Position numbers and translations under genes: made by a program
The notes under the pieces: generated by a model
The model's input: the letters and a program-made list of their open reading frames with translations, nothing else
The model's database searches: none
What the model was told of the DNA's origin: nothing
Assembly (NCBI GenBank): GCA_007115705.1
Contig: QXEO01002102.1
Span: 2,746,509 to 2,810,508 of the forward strand
DNA from: Dactylis glomerata
Taxonomy: Eukaryota; Streptophyta; Magnoliopsida; Poales; Poaceae
Direction: 5' to 3'
Length of the DNA: 64,000 nucleotides
Shown: piece by piece, positions 33,070-43,921 of the stretch
Numbering within the stretch: the first letter of the stretch is position 1
Layout of the letters: every line of letters begins with the position of its first letter

Positions 33070-34029
33070 TGATACGTCCAAAACGTATCTACTTTCCCGA
33101 ACACTTTTGCTATTGTTTCTCCTCTAATTTATGTGTTTTGAATACAACTTACATGGACTAACACTGTTTTCAGCAGAATTGCCCTGGTGTCTTGTTTTTG
33201 TGCAGAAATCTGACATTCAGGAAAAATCTCGGAAAATACTACAAAATTCCTATTTTACCAAAAGACCCACGAAGCCAGAAGAAGAGACGGAGAGGGGCTG
33301 GGAGGCAGGCTCACCACCAGGGGGCGCAGCCCAGGCCTGGCCACGCCGGAGGGTGGTGAGGCCAACCCAGCCGCCTCCTCGAGCCCGCCTTTCGCCTACA
33401 TATACCCTTCTACTTGAAACTATAGGGGGTTCGGTGTTTTTCCCAGATAGACTTCCGCTGCGCCGCCACCATCAGAAACTGCGATTCGGAACCAGAAACT
33501 CCATTCTGGCACCCTGCCGGGATGGGGATTTGGAGAAGATCTTCATCACCATCATCACCGACGTCTCTCCATCAACCATCCATGACTCCCCCATCCATGT
33601 GTGAGTAATTCCCGCTGTAGGCGAAGGGGATGGTAGGGATTGGATGAGATCATTCATATAATTTGCTATGAGATTGTTGGGGTATGGTGCCTAGTATCTA
33701 TTATTAGTGCTTATGACATTGTTGCAACTTGTTGTGCTTAATGCTTGTCACTTTGGGCCCGAGTGCCATGATCTCAGATCTAAACTTGTTATTATTTTAT
33801 GATGATACTTGTTGTTTATGATCTTACCTGCAAGTTGTATATACATATTGTTATCCAGAACCCGAGGCCCCAAAGTGACAGCAATTGGGATAACCGGAGG
33901 GGATGGCTATGATGTGAGGATCACATGTGTTCACCGAGTGTTAATGCTTTGCTCCGATACTTTATTAAAAGGAGTACCTAAATTACCAGTAGATTCCCTT
34001 GAGGCCCTGCTGCAAACAGGCTGGTAGGA
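33070..34029 (+). repeat. Element B 3' LTR, truncated (960 bp)
   Basis: It starts TGATACGTCCAAAACGTATC and follows the D LTR (34030-34988) to GGTAGGA, where D begins. A weak TATA (CATATACCC) lies at 33399-33407. The last 435 bp of the LTR are missing. The piece is either the left arm of an LTR entered by D or half of a recombined tandem. Confidence 0.8.
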
Positions 34030-35424
34030 TGATACGTCCAAAATGTATCTACTTTCCCGAACACTTTTGCTATTGTTTCTCCTCTAATTTGTGTGTTCTG
34101 AATACAACTAACACGGACTAACGTTGTTTTCAGCAGAATTGCCCTGGTGTCTTGTTTTTGTGCAGAAATCTAAATTTCAGGAAAAATCCCGGAAAATACT
34201 GCAAAAATCCTATTTTACCAGAAGAACCATAGAGCCAGAAGACGAGATGGAGAGGGGCTGGGAACCAGGCTCACCACCAGGGGGCGCGGCCTAGGCCTGG
34301 CTACGCCCACCTGTGGTGAGGCCACCTCGGCCATCGCCTTGACCCCTCCTTCCGCCTACATATACCCTCTGACCTAAAAGGAGCGGGGGTTCGGCGTTTT
34401 CCCAGATAGACTTCTGCTGCGCCGCCGCCATCAGAAACCACGATTCAGAACCAGAAACTCTGTTCTGGCACCCTGCCGGGACGAGGATTTGGACGATATC
34501 TTCATCACCATCATCACCGATGTCTCTCCATCAACCATCCATGACTCCCCCATCCATGTGTGAGTAATTCCCGCTATAGGCGAAGGGGATGGTAGGGATT
34601 GGATGAGATCATTCATGTAATTTTCTATGAGATTGTTAGGGCATAGTGCCTAGTATCTATTATTAGTGCTTATGACATTCTTGCAACTTGTTGTGCTTAA
34701 TGCTTGTCACTTTGGGCCCGAGTGCCATGATCTCAGATCTGAACTTGTTATTGTTTTATGATGATACTTGTTGTTTATGATCTTACCTGCAAGTTGTTTA
34801 CACATATCGTTGTCTGGAACCCGAGGCCCCAAAGTGACAGCAATTGGGATAACCGGAGGGGATGGCTATGATGTGAGGATCACATGTGTTCACCGAGTGT
34901 TAATGCTTTGCTCCGGTACGTTATTAAAAGGAGTACATTAATTACCAGTAGATTCCCTTGAGGCCCTGCTGCAAACAGGCTGGTAGGACAGAAGATGTCG
35001 TGCAAGTTTCTCATTGCGAGCATGTACGACTATATACGGAACACATGCCTATGGTAGTTTAGTACTAGGATGCTTTATCTTTATTTATCTGCAATAGCCC
35101 ATGTCTCACTGATTTCATGAATTATCTTATCCATGCAACGCCCGTACATCTGTCCCTATGCCTACAGTATTTGATCATACTGTTACTATTGCAATTATTA
35201 CTGTCTTCACTTTATTATTGTTGCTACTATTTTACTACTATCACCACTATTAAACAGTTGCTACTGATAAACCGCTGCGAGCAAGTCTGTTTCCAGGTGC
35301 AGCTGAATTGACAACTCATCTGTTAAGGCTTATAAATATTCTTTGGCTCCCCTTGTGTCAAATCAATAAATTTGGGTTTTACTTCCCTCAAAGACTGTTG
35401 CGATCCCTATACTTATGGTCATCA
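34030..35424 (+). repeat. Element D 5' LTR (1395 bp)
   Basis: TGATACG start and ATCA end. A GC-rich palindromic part (about 34270-34330) precedes a weak TATA (near 34359-34367) and a region with the CCACCAGGGGGCGC motif. The last 480 bp match B's 5' LTR remnant. Confidence 0.85.
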
Positions 35425-35435
35425 AGACTATTTTC

Positions 35436-35453
35436 TGGCGCCGTTGCCGGGGA
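35436..35453 (+). other. Element D primer binding site (tRNA-Asp)
   Basis: TGGCGCCGTTGCCGGGGA, the tRNA-Asp complement used by Athila-type elements, lies 11 bp after the LTR. Confidence 0.85.
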
Positions 35454-35512
35454 GCATAGCTTTATTTGTAAGTTCACTTGGGATTCATATTGTTCACTGC
35501 AATTCATTCATC

Positions 35513-38164
35513 ATGGGTAAACCTCGTGATGGAAAAGTTCCTATATTGCCATCCACTACAAGAAGAGGTACGACTCTGAACACCTCTGTTGCTCTTGATT
35601 CACCATCTGTTATGAGTAAGTTGCTTACACCATCGCATGCACATGCTACTTCTTCTGCTGAGTTTGAAAATGTACTAATAATTTTTATATGATGCTTCTA
35701 CTGTGCTTGATGAGAGTGGTTCGTTAGGTTCCTTTTTAGATGCTACAATTGCTAGATCTAAGCAAATAGGGAACGCTATTGTTACGCCAGCTAGTTCACC
35801 TGAGTCTAGGGAATGCCCTAGTGACGATCTTGATGATGCTTATGTTGAGTTAGATGATGATTTTATTTATGAAACTCATACTACTAGTGATGCTGATGCT
35901 ATTAGAGATCTTTATGCAAGACGTGTTGTTAGATACAAGTTATCTCCTGATGCTAAGTTTGCTACTTCTCCCATACATATTAGTGATAAGGACTATGATT
36001 TCTCTTTGGATTTATCTTACATATCTATTGTTGAGAAAGAACATTTTTGTGGTACTGAAAGTAAGAGTGCTATGGAGCATATGAATGAGCTTTCTTCTTT
36101 GAGTAATTTGTTTTCTGATGATACTAAGTTGCGTATGTACTTTGTTGCTAAGATTTTCCCTTTTTCATTGAAAGGTGCAGCTAAAGCTTGGTTTAATAAT
36201 TTGTCTCCTGGATCTATTGATAGTTTTATTGCTTTGGTTAACACTGTCTTTCAGAAATATTTTCCTGCTAGTGCTCAACATGCTACTTTACAGAAAATCT
36301 TTGACTTTGAGCAGGTAAAAGGAGAGAAACTGCCAGAATCACGGGGAAGGTTTTGCTCTTTAATTAGAGTACTGCCTGGAGAGCCATTGCCTAAAAATGA
36401 ACTCCTTGATATATTTTACAATGGACTAACTATTGAATCTAAGACATACTTGGATAGTTGTGCTGGTGGTGTTTTCAAAAAAAAGAATCCAGTTGAAGCT
36501 GAAGAATTAATGGCTAAAATAAGCCGGAATTATGATGATTGGACTATGGCTGAGTCAACGCCAATGCCAACACCAACACCAACACCAGCACCAATGCCAG
36601 CGCCGACACCAAAGAAGAGTGGGATGATTGAATTAAATGATGAAATAATGAGAGAAGCCAAGAAATCTCTTAAGGAGAAGGGTATTAAATGCGAAGACGT
36701 GAAGAATCTACCACCTATAGAAGAACTATGTAAGCCAATCCCTCATTCATCTACTATTGAGGTACACTCTCTCCAACGCTTTGATAATAGAGATATTCCT
36801 TACTCTAAACCCCCTGATCAATGCTTAGATGAGTTTGATAATTTATTGTTAAGCAAGATAATTTTAATAAGAAAGTGCAGAATCATTTGTTGGAAAATTC
36901 TAGAGCTATTAACAAGTTGCAGAATATTGTGGAGAGAACCTCCAATGATGTGAAGATGCTTATTAAACATTTTCAAATGGTTCAAATTCAAATTGATCAG
37001 CTTACCAAGGTGCAAAATGATTTGCTAGTTAATGCTGCAAGAGAAAAACAAACGTGTGAAATACGCACAAGAGGTGGTGCTACTACTCAAGATCCTTTAT
37101 ATCCTGAAAGGCATCCTAAGAGAATCGAGCAGGATTCTCAACGTGCTACAAGTGATAGTAATCCTTCCAAGAAGAATAAGAAGAAGCACAAAGCAGTTGC
37201 GGAATCTTCTGAAACAGGTAAGGATCCTAATAGTGTTTCTATTTCTGATGCTGAAACCGAAAGTGGTAATGCTTCTGATAAAGAAGAAGTTGAAGAGAAA
37301 CCAGAAAAGCTTGCTAAGAATGCAAAGTACACTAAGGAAGACTTCATTGCCAACAAGCAAGGTAATGAGAGAGAACCTTGGGTGCAGAAACCAATGCCTT
37401 TTCCTGGTAAGAAACACAAATCTAAGGGAGAAGAACACTATAACAGGTTTTGTGAATGGATGAGACCTTTATTTTTGCAAATTCCTTTGACTGATGCTAT
37501 TAAAATGCCTCCTTATTCAAAGTATATGAAAAATATTGTTACTAACAAAAGGAAGATTCCTAGTGAGGAAATTTCCACTTTACTTGCTAATTACCCTTTT
37601 GATGGTAAAGTTCTGGAGAAGCTTGGAGATCCAGGTATTCCAACTATTCCTTGCTCTATTAAAAATAACTATGTTAGAACTGCTTTATGTGATTTGGGAG
37701 CTAGAGTTAGTGTGATGCCTTTTACTCTCTATAAGAGACTTGATTTAGAAAAGTTGATATCGACTGATATATCTTTGCAAATGGCTGATAAGTCTACTAC
37801 TATTCCTATTGGTATATGTGAGAATGTTCCTGTTCAAGTTGCTAATAATTGTTTGATATTAACTGACTTTGTTGTGTTGGAAATGCCGAAAGATGACAAT
37901 ATGTCTATTATTCTTGGGAGACCTTTTCTAAACACTGTAGGTGCTATTATTGATTGTAACCAAGGGAAAGTAACTTTTAATGTCAATGATAAAGAGCACA
38001 TGGTCTATTTTCCCAAGAAGATTGATAGAAAATATGCTCTAAATTCAATCAAGAATATTGAGACCATCAGAGTTGGTCAAATTATTTGTTCAGAGCCAAA
38101 GCCCAAAGAAGAATATCAAATTGTTATGATTGGGACTATGCCTATCAAGGTTGAGGTAACATAA
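35513..38164 (+). pseudogene. gag-pro: Element D gag-protease (broken)
   Basis: It is the same gene as 5757-8395 in B, with the ATG at 35513. Frames break near 35675 and near 36843; the second and third pieces are long and clean. The Gag core is near 36150-36480, an Ala-Pro-Thr repeat lies near 36560-36610, and the protease covers about 37670-38000 with CDLGAR and ILGRPFL. Because B and D broke at different places, the parent copies were functional when they moved. No RT follows the TAA at 38162-38164. Confidence 0.8.
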
Positions 38165-38988
38165 TCATTTAGTGAAATACAAAGTTTTGCTTCATAGAAA
38201 AGTGGTTTGGTAACAGGACCTGATCGACCTTGTTGACAAAGCAGTTTTCAAATGAATAAAACTATGTTTTCACCGCATTTACTCTTGTTTCTACCTTTTT
38301 CATTTTTGTTTCCGCTGTTTAGTTCCATATTAGAATATCTTTGAGCTGCTGTAAGGTTGGGTTGGATTTGCTTTCTATCATTCCATCTTCGTTTTCCCGA
38401 GTTTTATTCTCTTATCATTTTTCTGAAAAATCCTAAAAAATAAAGTTTCTCGAAAAATTCCAGAAAAATCTTTTTAAATTTTTATGTCAAAAATGGATCA
38501 GAGAGGCACCTGGGAGACCTCAGGGGGACCCACCATGCCACCTAATCACCAGGGGGCGCGGCCCAAGCCTGGCCGCGCCCACCTATGGTGAGGGGGGCCC
38601 CCTGGCCTCTCACTTATCTCTTCATCCTCACTTCCTTCTCTCTCCCAAAATATCTCAACACCCCAGCTCAAACCTGTGTTCTTGCTGCTCTCCATCGCGA
38701 TTTTTCGATCTCCTTGCTCAGCCCATCTTTGCAGCTGAGATTTGGAGCAATTGTTCTCCGATATGTGACTCCTCCGATTGTCCAAGTAGAATTTTGTTTA
38801 GTGGAGTATTTATTGAGTATTTTAGCTCTATAGGTGATAGGTGAAATGAGTTTGCATGCTTGTTCTATTGCTTAGAAATGTTATTTTGATGCATGTTAAC
38901 CCTCTAGTAACTCCCTATAGTAGTTTCCTACATTTGTTTGTCCCAAAATCATTTTTTATGAGGTTTGTCAAAAATTTCAGAAAAGGGA
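38165..38988 (+). other. Element D spacer with GC palindrome and possible intron
   Basis: It matches 8396-9217 of B. It includes the 9-bp inverted repeat GGGCGCGGC/GCCGCGCCC (38554-38562, 38572-38580) and a possible intron 38841-38980 with GT and AG ends and the same 140-bp length as in B. Confidence 0.5.
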
Positions 38989-40119
38989 ATGGACAACTAC
39001 ACCTATGGAGAAGTCTTTGAAAGAGAATCACCAAGGTCTTCAAGGCCTTAAAGATCCACTGCTCAATATAGGACATCCTACAATGAAGATCTTATGTCAC
39101 CGAACATTGGCGAAGAGGGGAATGATGGAGATGCGCATCCATCCACCTTCCCTTGTGCTAACTTTTTGAGTGATGGAGGGATTCTTGAGGATTTCTTACT
39201 CCTTGTTAACAGGTTTGGATTGACTACATACATGATGGATGAGAGTAATCAATATGCTATGCTCACAAAGATTTTCGTTGAAAGTTTTAAATTCACTAAC
39301 TCTCATTTCAAGCCTTCCATCGCATTTAAGATTTATGATAAGTCTATCACCATGTCTTTGGAGAAGTTTTGTGGTATTCTAGGTATTCCCATGTTTGGGA
39401 CAGCCAAGAAGATTCTGCAACAACCCGCTGATTTGTTGGAGCTCTACCGAGGAGTAACTAATGATGATGACCGCATAGCACAGCGTGGCAAGATAAGAAA
39501 CATTCAACTCCCAGCTATTAGATATTTTACTTACTATCTTGCCACTAGTATCCTTGGTAGGGGGAACACTAGCAATATCTCTAACTATCATTTAGCTTTT
39601 CTAGCTACTGCTCTTGATGTTAGCAAGAAGTATAACCTCGGTGCTCTTATTGCTCGTTGCATAGCCGCTAGGGGAGCTATTTATGGAGGCATTATTGCTG
39701 CGCGCATTGTTGCTGCTCTAGGACTTTCTATTGCTCCTCACGATATATTGTTGGCTCCATAGAGGCTCGATCTTGCTGCCATGAAGCTCCATCACTTTGT
39801 TACTGCTAACTCATATGCAGGGAAATTAGTTTATAGAATGTTATTCATTGACGGAGAGGAAAGGGAAGTTCCCTTGCCGCAGCCCAGTTAGTTCAGTATT
39901 CACAGGAGACCATGGTCGCCCTTGAAGGAGGAGTTGGACGAGCAGCTTGGGTTGCTCGGCTTCCATGTACAACATGGTGCTATGGACCAGGAGGAAGAGG
40001 AGGCGCCGGCCGATCACTATGCCGCGTACCACACCGGGGCGCCCTCGAGCTCATATCAGGACGAATGTGCTTTTTTGTCACATTTTGGAGACGCCGCTTC
40101 ATGGCCGAGCTGGGATTGA
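38989..40119 (+). pseudogene. Element D ORF2 (broken)
   Basis: It is the counterpart of B's 343-codon ORF in one uninterrupted frame apart from nonsense codons: TAA at 39049-39051, TAG at 39760-39762 and a further TAG near 39888. The piece from 39094 to 39759 is clean. It reads past the place of B's stop to an end at ...WPSWD (TGA 40117-40119), which shows the likely full length of about 376 codons. The function is unknown. Confidence 0.7.
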
Positions 40120-42100
40120 TCTCCACTTAGGCCAAAAGCCTAAGCTTGGGGGGAGGTACGCCGACGATTCACTCATCTATATATCATATTTTGTCGGTAC
40201 TTTGTATATCCATGTTTCGCTTTCTTTTCTTTGTTGTTCTTGTTCTTATTTCTACTTTCCAAAACACAAAAAGACCAAAAATATTTTTGTTGTTTCTCTT
40301 TATTTGCCGTTTTAGTTTTCTAGCTTTGGTTTGCTTTACTTGCTATTTTCGGTTTGATATTTGAAAAATCCAAAAATATTTTGTTTGGTTTGTTGTTTCC
40401 TTCCGTTATTATTTCAAAATTCGAAAACCCAAAAATATTTGTTGTTCTTCTTCGGTTTTGTAAAGTTTGTTGCAGAGTTCGGTCTCCCGTGACTCCATTG
40501 GAGCTTGGTATTCACTGCATATTATTCAAGCCACACAAGTGAAAGGCAATAATGATGACATATGACACTCCGAGAAGTGGTAAGAGGCTGGTATGAACTC
40601 TATTTGTTTTCATTTTTGTACATATACTCATCTATGTGTACATGTTTAGTCGGTTCATGTAAGGTATATGTTATTTAATGGATGCTTTGTAGTTCTTGCT
40701 CTCATATGATTAGTTCCAATTTACTAATAGTTTGTAGCATGTCATGTAGACGCCTGCTTGCATTGTTTTATTCATAATATGGTATGATATTGTGGTATCC
40801 TCCTCTGAAAGTTTCATTTGAATCGACTTGGCACATGCTCAAGCATGCATATGACTGAACAAAAAGTCAATTAAGCCTCGATGATTTACTTTGCCTCACA
40901 GTTCTTGTATCATTTTTATGCCTATATTAATTTTGTTTTGTCACAAGCATGATTATGACAGCTATTGCTCTCTCGATTGTCACTTCCCAGTCTTTTGCTA
41001 GCCTTCACTTGTATTGAGAGGGAATACTTCTCGTGCATCCAACTCCTAAAAACCAAGTAACTCCAAAGAGTCCACTATAAATACCTATGCATGGTATTTG
41101 CAAGCCATTCCAAGTAAATTTTCATGTGCTACCTTTCAAAACTTTCAACTACTTCTCATTTTGTGCCATTGTTTTTAGCTCATGAGGACGTAGTGGTCTG
41201 AATTGCTATCTTCCATATTAAATTAAGTACCCCTCGACTAGGCAGCTTCATCTACTCGTCATTAATTTTGCAAGGGAGCTGGTCAGACCATTGTAATCTA
41301 AATCTAAAAAAAGAGAAAGAAAAAAGGCACTCCTCCATGGTATGTGAAAGTTGGTGGGCACCCGATGGAATTGGGTAGCCATGGTTTGAGAAAGGAAAAA
41401 GGTGGGGAGGAGTGCCAAAGCTTTATAAAAGAGCACCAATGTGCCCAATTTTCAAAGAACTCGGAACCACTCTCACTTGTTTAGTATGGAAGATAGCAAG
41501 TCCCCATTGCCAGTCGTTGACATGAAACAACCACCTCTCAAAATGAATTTTTATCTATGTTTTATAAATGAAAAGCTCTAGCACATGTTAAATCACTGCT
41601 TCCCTCTGCGAAGGGCTTTTATTTTACTTTTATGTTGAGTCTTCATCTTCCAACTTTAAGCACCTTGTTGAGAGCATAGCTATTATTCTTAGTGTAATGT
41701 GCTTGTCCCAGAACACGGTTAATTGTGGTATAATTTTGATGCTTGTATCTTTGATATTTTTACTTCTAGTGTTCCCTTGAACTTCAGAGGTGCCTCAGCA
41801 TTTATGTTTTGTTCCACAAATAAAGACAAGCGGGATACCAGTCTTCCATATTATTTTATGAACACTACAATCTTGTAGCTTCTTATGTTCATGTTGCTTG
41901 TTATTAGTACATTGGCACTCTTTCATATCTTGCTTGACTATGAGGTAACATTAGTTGCATATTTCTTATTATGAATTGCCTGAGTACTTGATCATATAGT
42001 GAGAATATATACATCTTATGAAGCAAATGTGTTCGTGAAAGTTTATTTTATCGCTCTCAGTTGTTAACTGAATTGCTTGAGGACAAGCAAATAGCTAAGC
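40120..42100 (+). other. Element D 3' non-coding region
   Basis: It matches 10354-12298 of B. It contains the CTTAGGC/GCCTAAG hairpin and purine run (40126-40156), and the structured block with 11-bp arms (41326-41336, 41406-41416) and CTTTATAAAAG (41421-41431). No gene is supported. Confidence 0.6.
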
Positions 42101-42111
42101 ATGGGGGGAGT

Positions 42112-42155
42112 TGATATGTCCAAAACGTATCTACTTTCCCGAACACTTTTGCTAT
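42112..42155 (+). repeat. Element D 3' LTR stub (44 bp)
   Basis: It starts TGATATGTCCAAAACGTATC right after the polypurine tract and follows the LTR to CTTTTGCTAT, then switches to pol coding sequence. The T in GATATG breaks the terminal hairpin seen in other copies. Confidence 0.75.
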
Positions 42156-42354
42156 GTTGTTTCTCAAAATGGAGTCGAGGTAGATGCATCTAAAATTGAA
42201 GCTATTGAAAATCGACCTATTCCAATGAATGTTAGTAAAGTACGAAGTTTTCATGGCCTTGCTGGTTTTTATCGCCGTTTTGTGAAAGTCTTTAGTACTG
42301 TTGCTGCACCTTTAAATGGGTTAACTAAAAAAGGTGTTGAATTTGTATGAGGCG
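42156..42354 (+). pseudogene. pol: Element E: chromovirus RT fragment
   Basis: It encodes the end of a gypsy reverse transcriptase (motifs VRSFHGLAGFYRRFV and APLNGLTKKG). An in-frame TGA at 42348-42350 stands where the family usually has Trp. F interrupts the gene here; the frame resumes at 52455 after F and the duplicated AGGCG. The sequence resembles CRM/Reina-type chromoviruses; the clade is not certain. The left end is an abrupt junction with D. Confidence 0.8.
42350..42354. repeat. Target site duplication AGGCG of element F, left
   Basis: AGGCG precedes the LTR end at 42355 and recurs at 52450-52454 after the other LTR. Confidence 0.9.
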
Positions 42355-43921
42355 TGATGTCTACGCACTTCTATTCTTGTAGACACTTGTTGGGCCTCCA
42401 AGTGCAGAGGTTTGTAGAACAGCAGCAAGTTTCCCTTAAGTGGATCACCCAAGGTTTATCGAACTCAGGGAGGTTAGAGGTCAAAGCTATCCCTCTCAAG
42501 CAACCCTGCAATTACGATACAGAAAGTCTCTTGTGTCCCCAACACACCCAATACACTTGTCAGATGTATAGGTGCACTAGTTCGGCGAAGAGATAGTGAA
42601 ATACAAGTGGTATAGATGATTATAAGTAGTAATTGTGGTATGAAATAAATATCGCTGCGAGCAAACATGTAACAAAACAGCAAGTAAACGGTGTGCAATG
42701 CTTGGAAACAAGGCCTAGGGATCATACTTTCACTAGTGGACACACTCCCAACAATATAACATGAATGAACAAATAAACAACTTCTCTCCACGATGGTACT
42801 CCGAATTACTCTCCTATTGAATAACACTAATCATTGTGTAGTGGCTACAGAAGCACCCCTTAAAGTTCATCAAGTACTTGACAAACACCACTCATAGAGA
42901 CATCCAAATCAGATCACAATTCAAGATAGAAATCATTGCGACTTAGACCAAGTACTAACACGGTGCACACACTGTCAACTTTACACCATGAAAGGAGGAA
43001 TAGATCACTTAATACTATCATAGTAATGATTACTCTCATAATCCACAAGAGATCACAATCATAGCCTAAACCAAGTACCACCATGATGCACGCACTGTCA
43101 CCGTTACACCACGGCAGGAGGAATAGATTACTTTAATAACACCACTAGAGTACACTATAATAATTAAGCATAGGAGTAGCATAATATCTGAATAATAACA
43201 TCTACTTGTTCAACATGATACAAAGCTCACGATCACATAAAGATCACATCATGGGAGAGAGAGGTGAACCACATAGCTACCGGTAGAGCCCTTAGCCCTG
43301 GGGATGAACTACTCCCTCCTCATCATAGGAGACAGCAAGGTTGATGGAGATGGCGGTGAGGTCGATGGAGACGGTGGAGACGGCGATGGAGACCGATGGA
43401 GATGGCTCCGGGGGCACTTCCCCGTCCCGGCAGGGTGCCGGAACAGAGACTTCTGTCCCCCAAAATTCGTCGGCGGCGACGGCGGAACTGCGGAACTCTT
43501 TCTGGAAAATTGCCGACTCCCCTAGGGTTTTTCGTCCCGAGGCTTTATATAGGCGAAGGGGCGATGTCAGGGGTGGGACCAGGCGCCCTCACGCATGGCT
43601 GGCGCGGCCAGGGGCCTGGCCGCGCCACCCCTGCATGTGGGGCCCCTGTGGCCCACCTCCTACTCCTCTTCGGATCTCTGGAAGCTTCCGGGTAAAATAA
43701 GACTTCAGGATGTGGTTTCGTCCAATTCCGAGAATATTTCCTGTGTATCACTTCTGAAACACAAAAACAGCAGAAAACAGGGAACTGGCCCTGTGACACT
43801 TGTTAATAGGTTAGTTCCAGAAAATGCATAAAAGTGCCACTAAGTGTAACGAAACAATAGGCAAATGGTGTAAAAACAAGCATGGAGCATCAAAAATTAT
43901 AGATACGTTTGAGACGTATCA
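42355..43921 (-). repeat. Element F 3' LTR (1567 bp)
   Basis: It runs on the minus strand from TGATACGTCTC at 43921 to ...GTAGACATCA at 42355. A clear TATA (CCTATATAAAG, 43553-43543 minus) lies upstream of a GC-poor leader. A GC-rich palindrome (GGCGCGGCC...GGCCGCGCC) lies near 43600-43626. Confidence 0.9.

Larger units (their letters stand above)
5186..34029 (+). mobile_element. Element B: Athila-like gag-protease-ORF2 retrotransposon, interrupted
   Basis: B is present as 5186-12303 and 33059-34029; everything between is element C and its contents. Order: 5' LTR remnant, degraded tRNA-Asp primer site, gag-protease pseudogene, second ORF, 2-kb non-coding tail, polypurine tract (after 33058), 3' LTR. 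There is no RT, RNase H or integrase. Element D has the same layout and 480-bp equivalent LTR end, so the gap is a family trait and not a deletion in this copy. A cut the 5' LTR at 5186, C entered at CTAAG (12299-12303 and 33054-33058), and the 3' LTR stops at 34029 where D begins. Family resemblance to Sabrina/WHAM-type Triticeae elements is from memory. Confidence 0.8.
34030..42155 (+). mobile_element. Element D: second copy of the gag-protease-ORF2 family
   Basis: It has a complete 5' LTR (34030-35424), a good tRNA-Asp primer site, a broken gag-protease, a broken ORF2, a 2-kb tail, a polypurine tract (42101-42111) and only 44 bp of 3' LTR before an abrupt switch to the chromovirus fragment E. 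The order and spacing equal those of B. The expected right target duplication is lost. Confidence 0.85.

Noticed and set aside
43304..43700. Asp/Gly-rich and Arg-rich ORFs in the F LTRs (also 50117-50505)
   Set aside because: They come from GAT/GGA repeats of the LTR and differ between the two LTR copies in frame and length.
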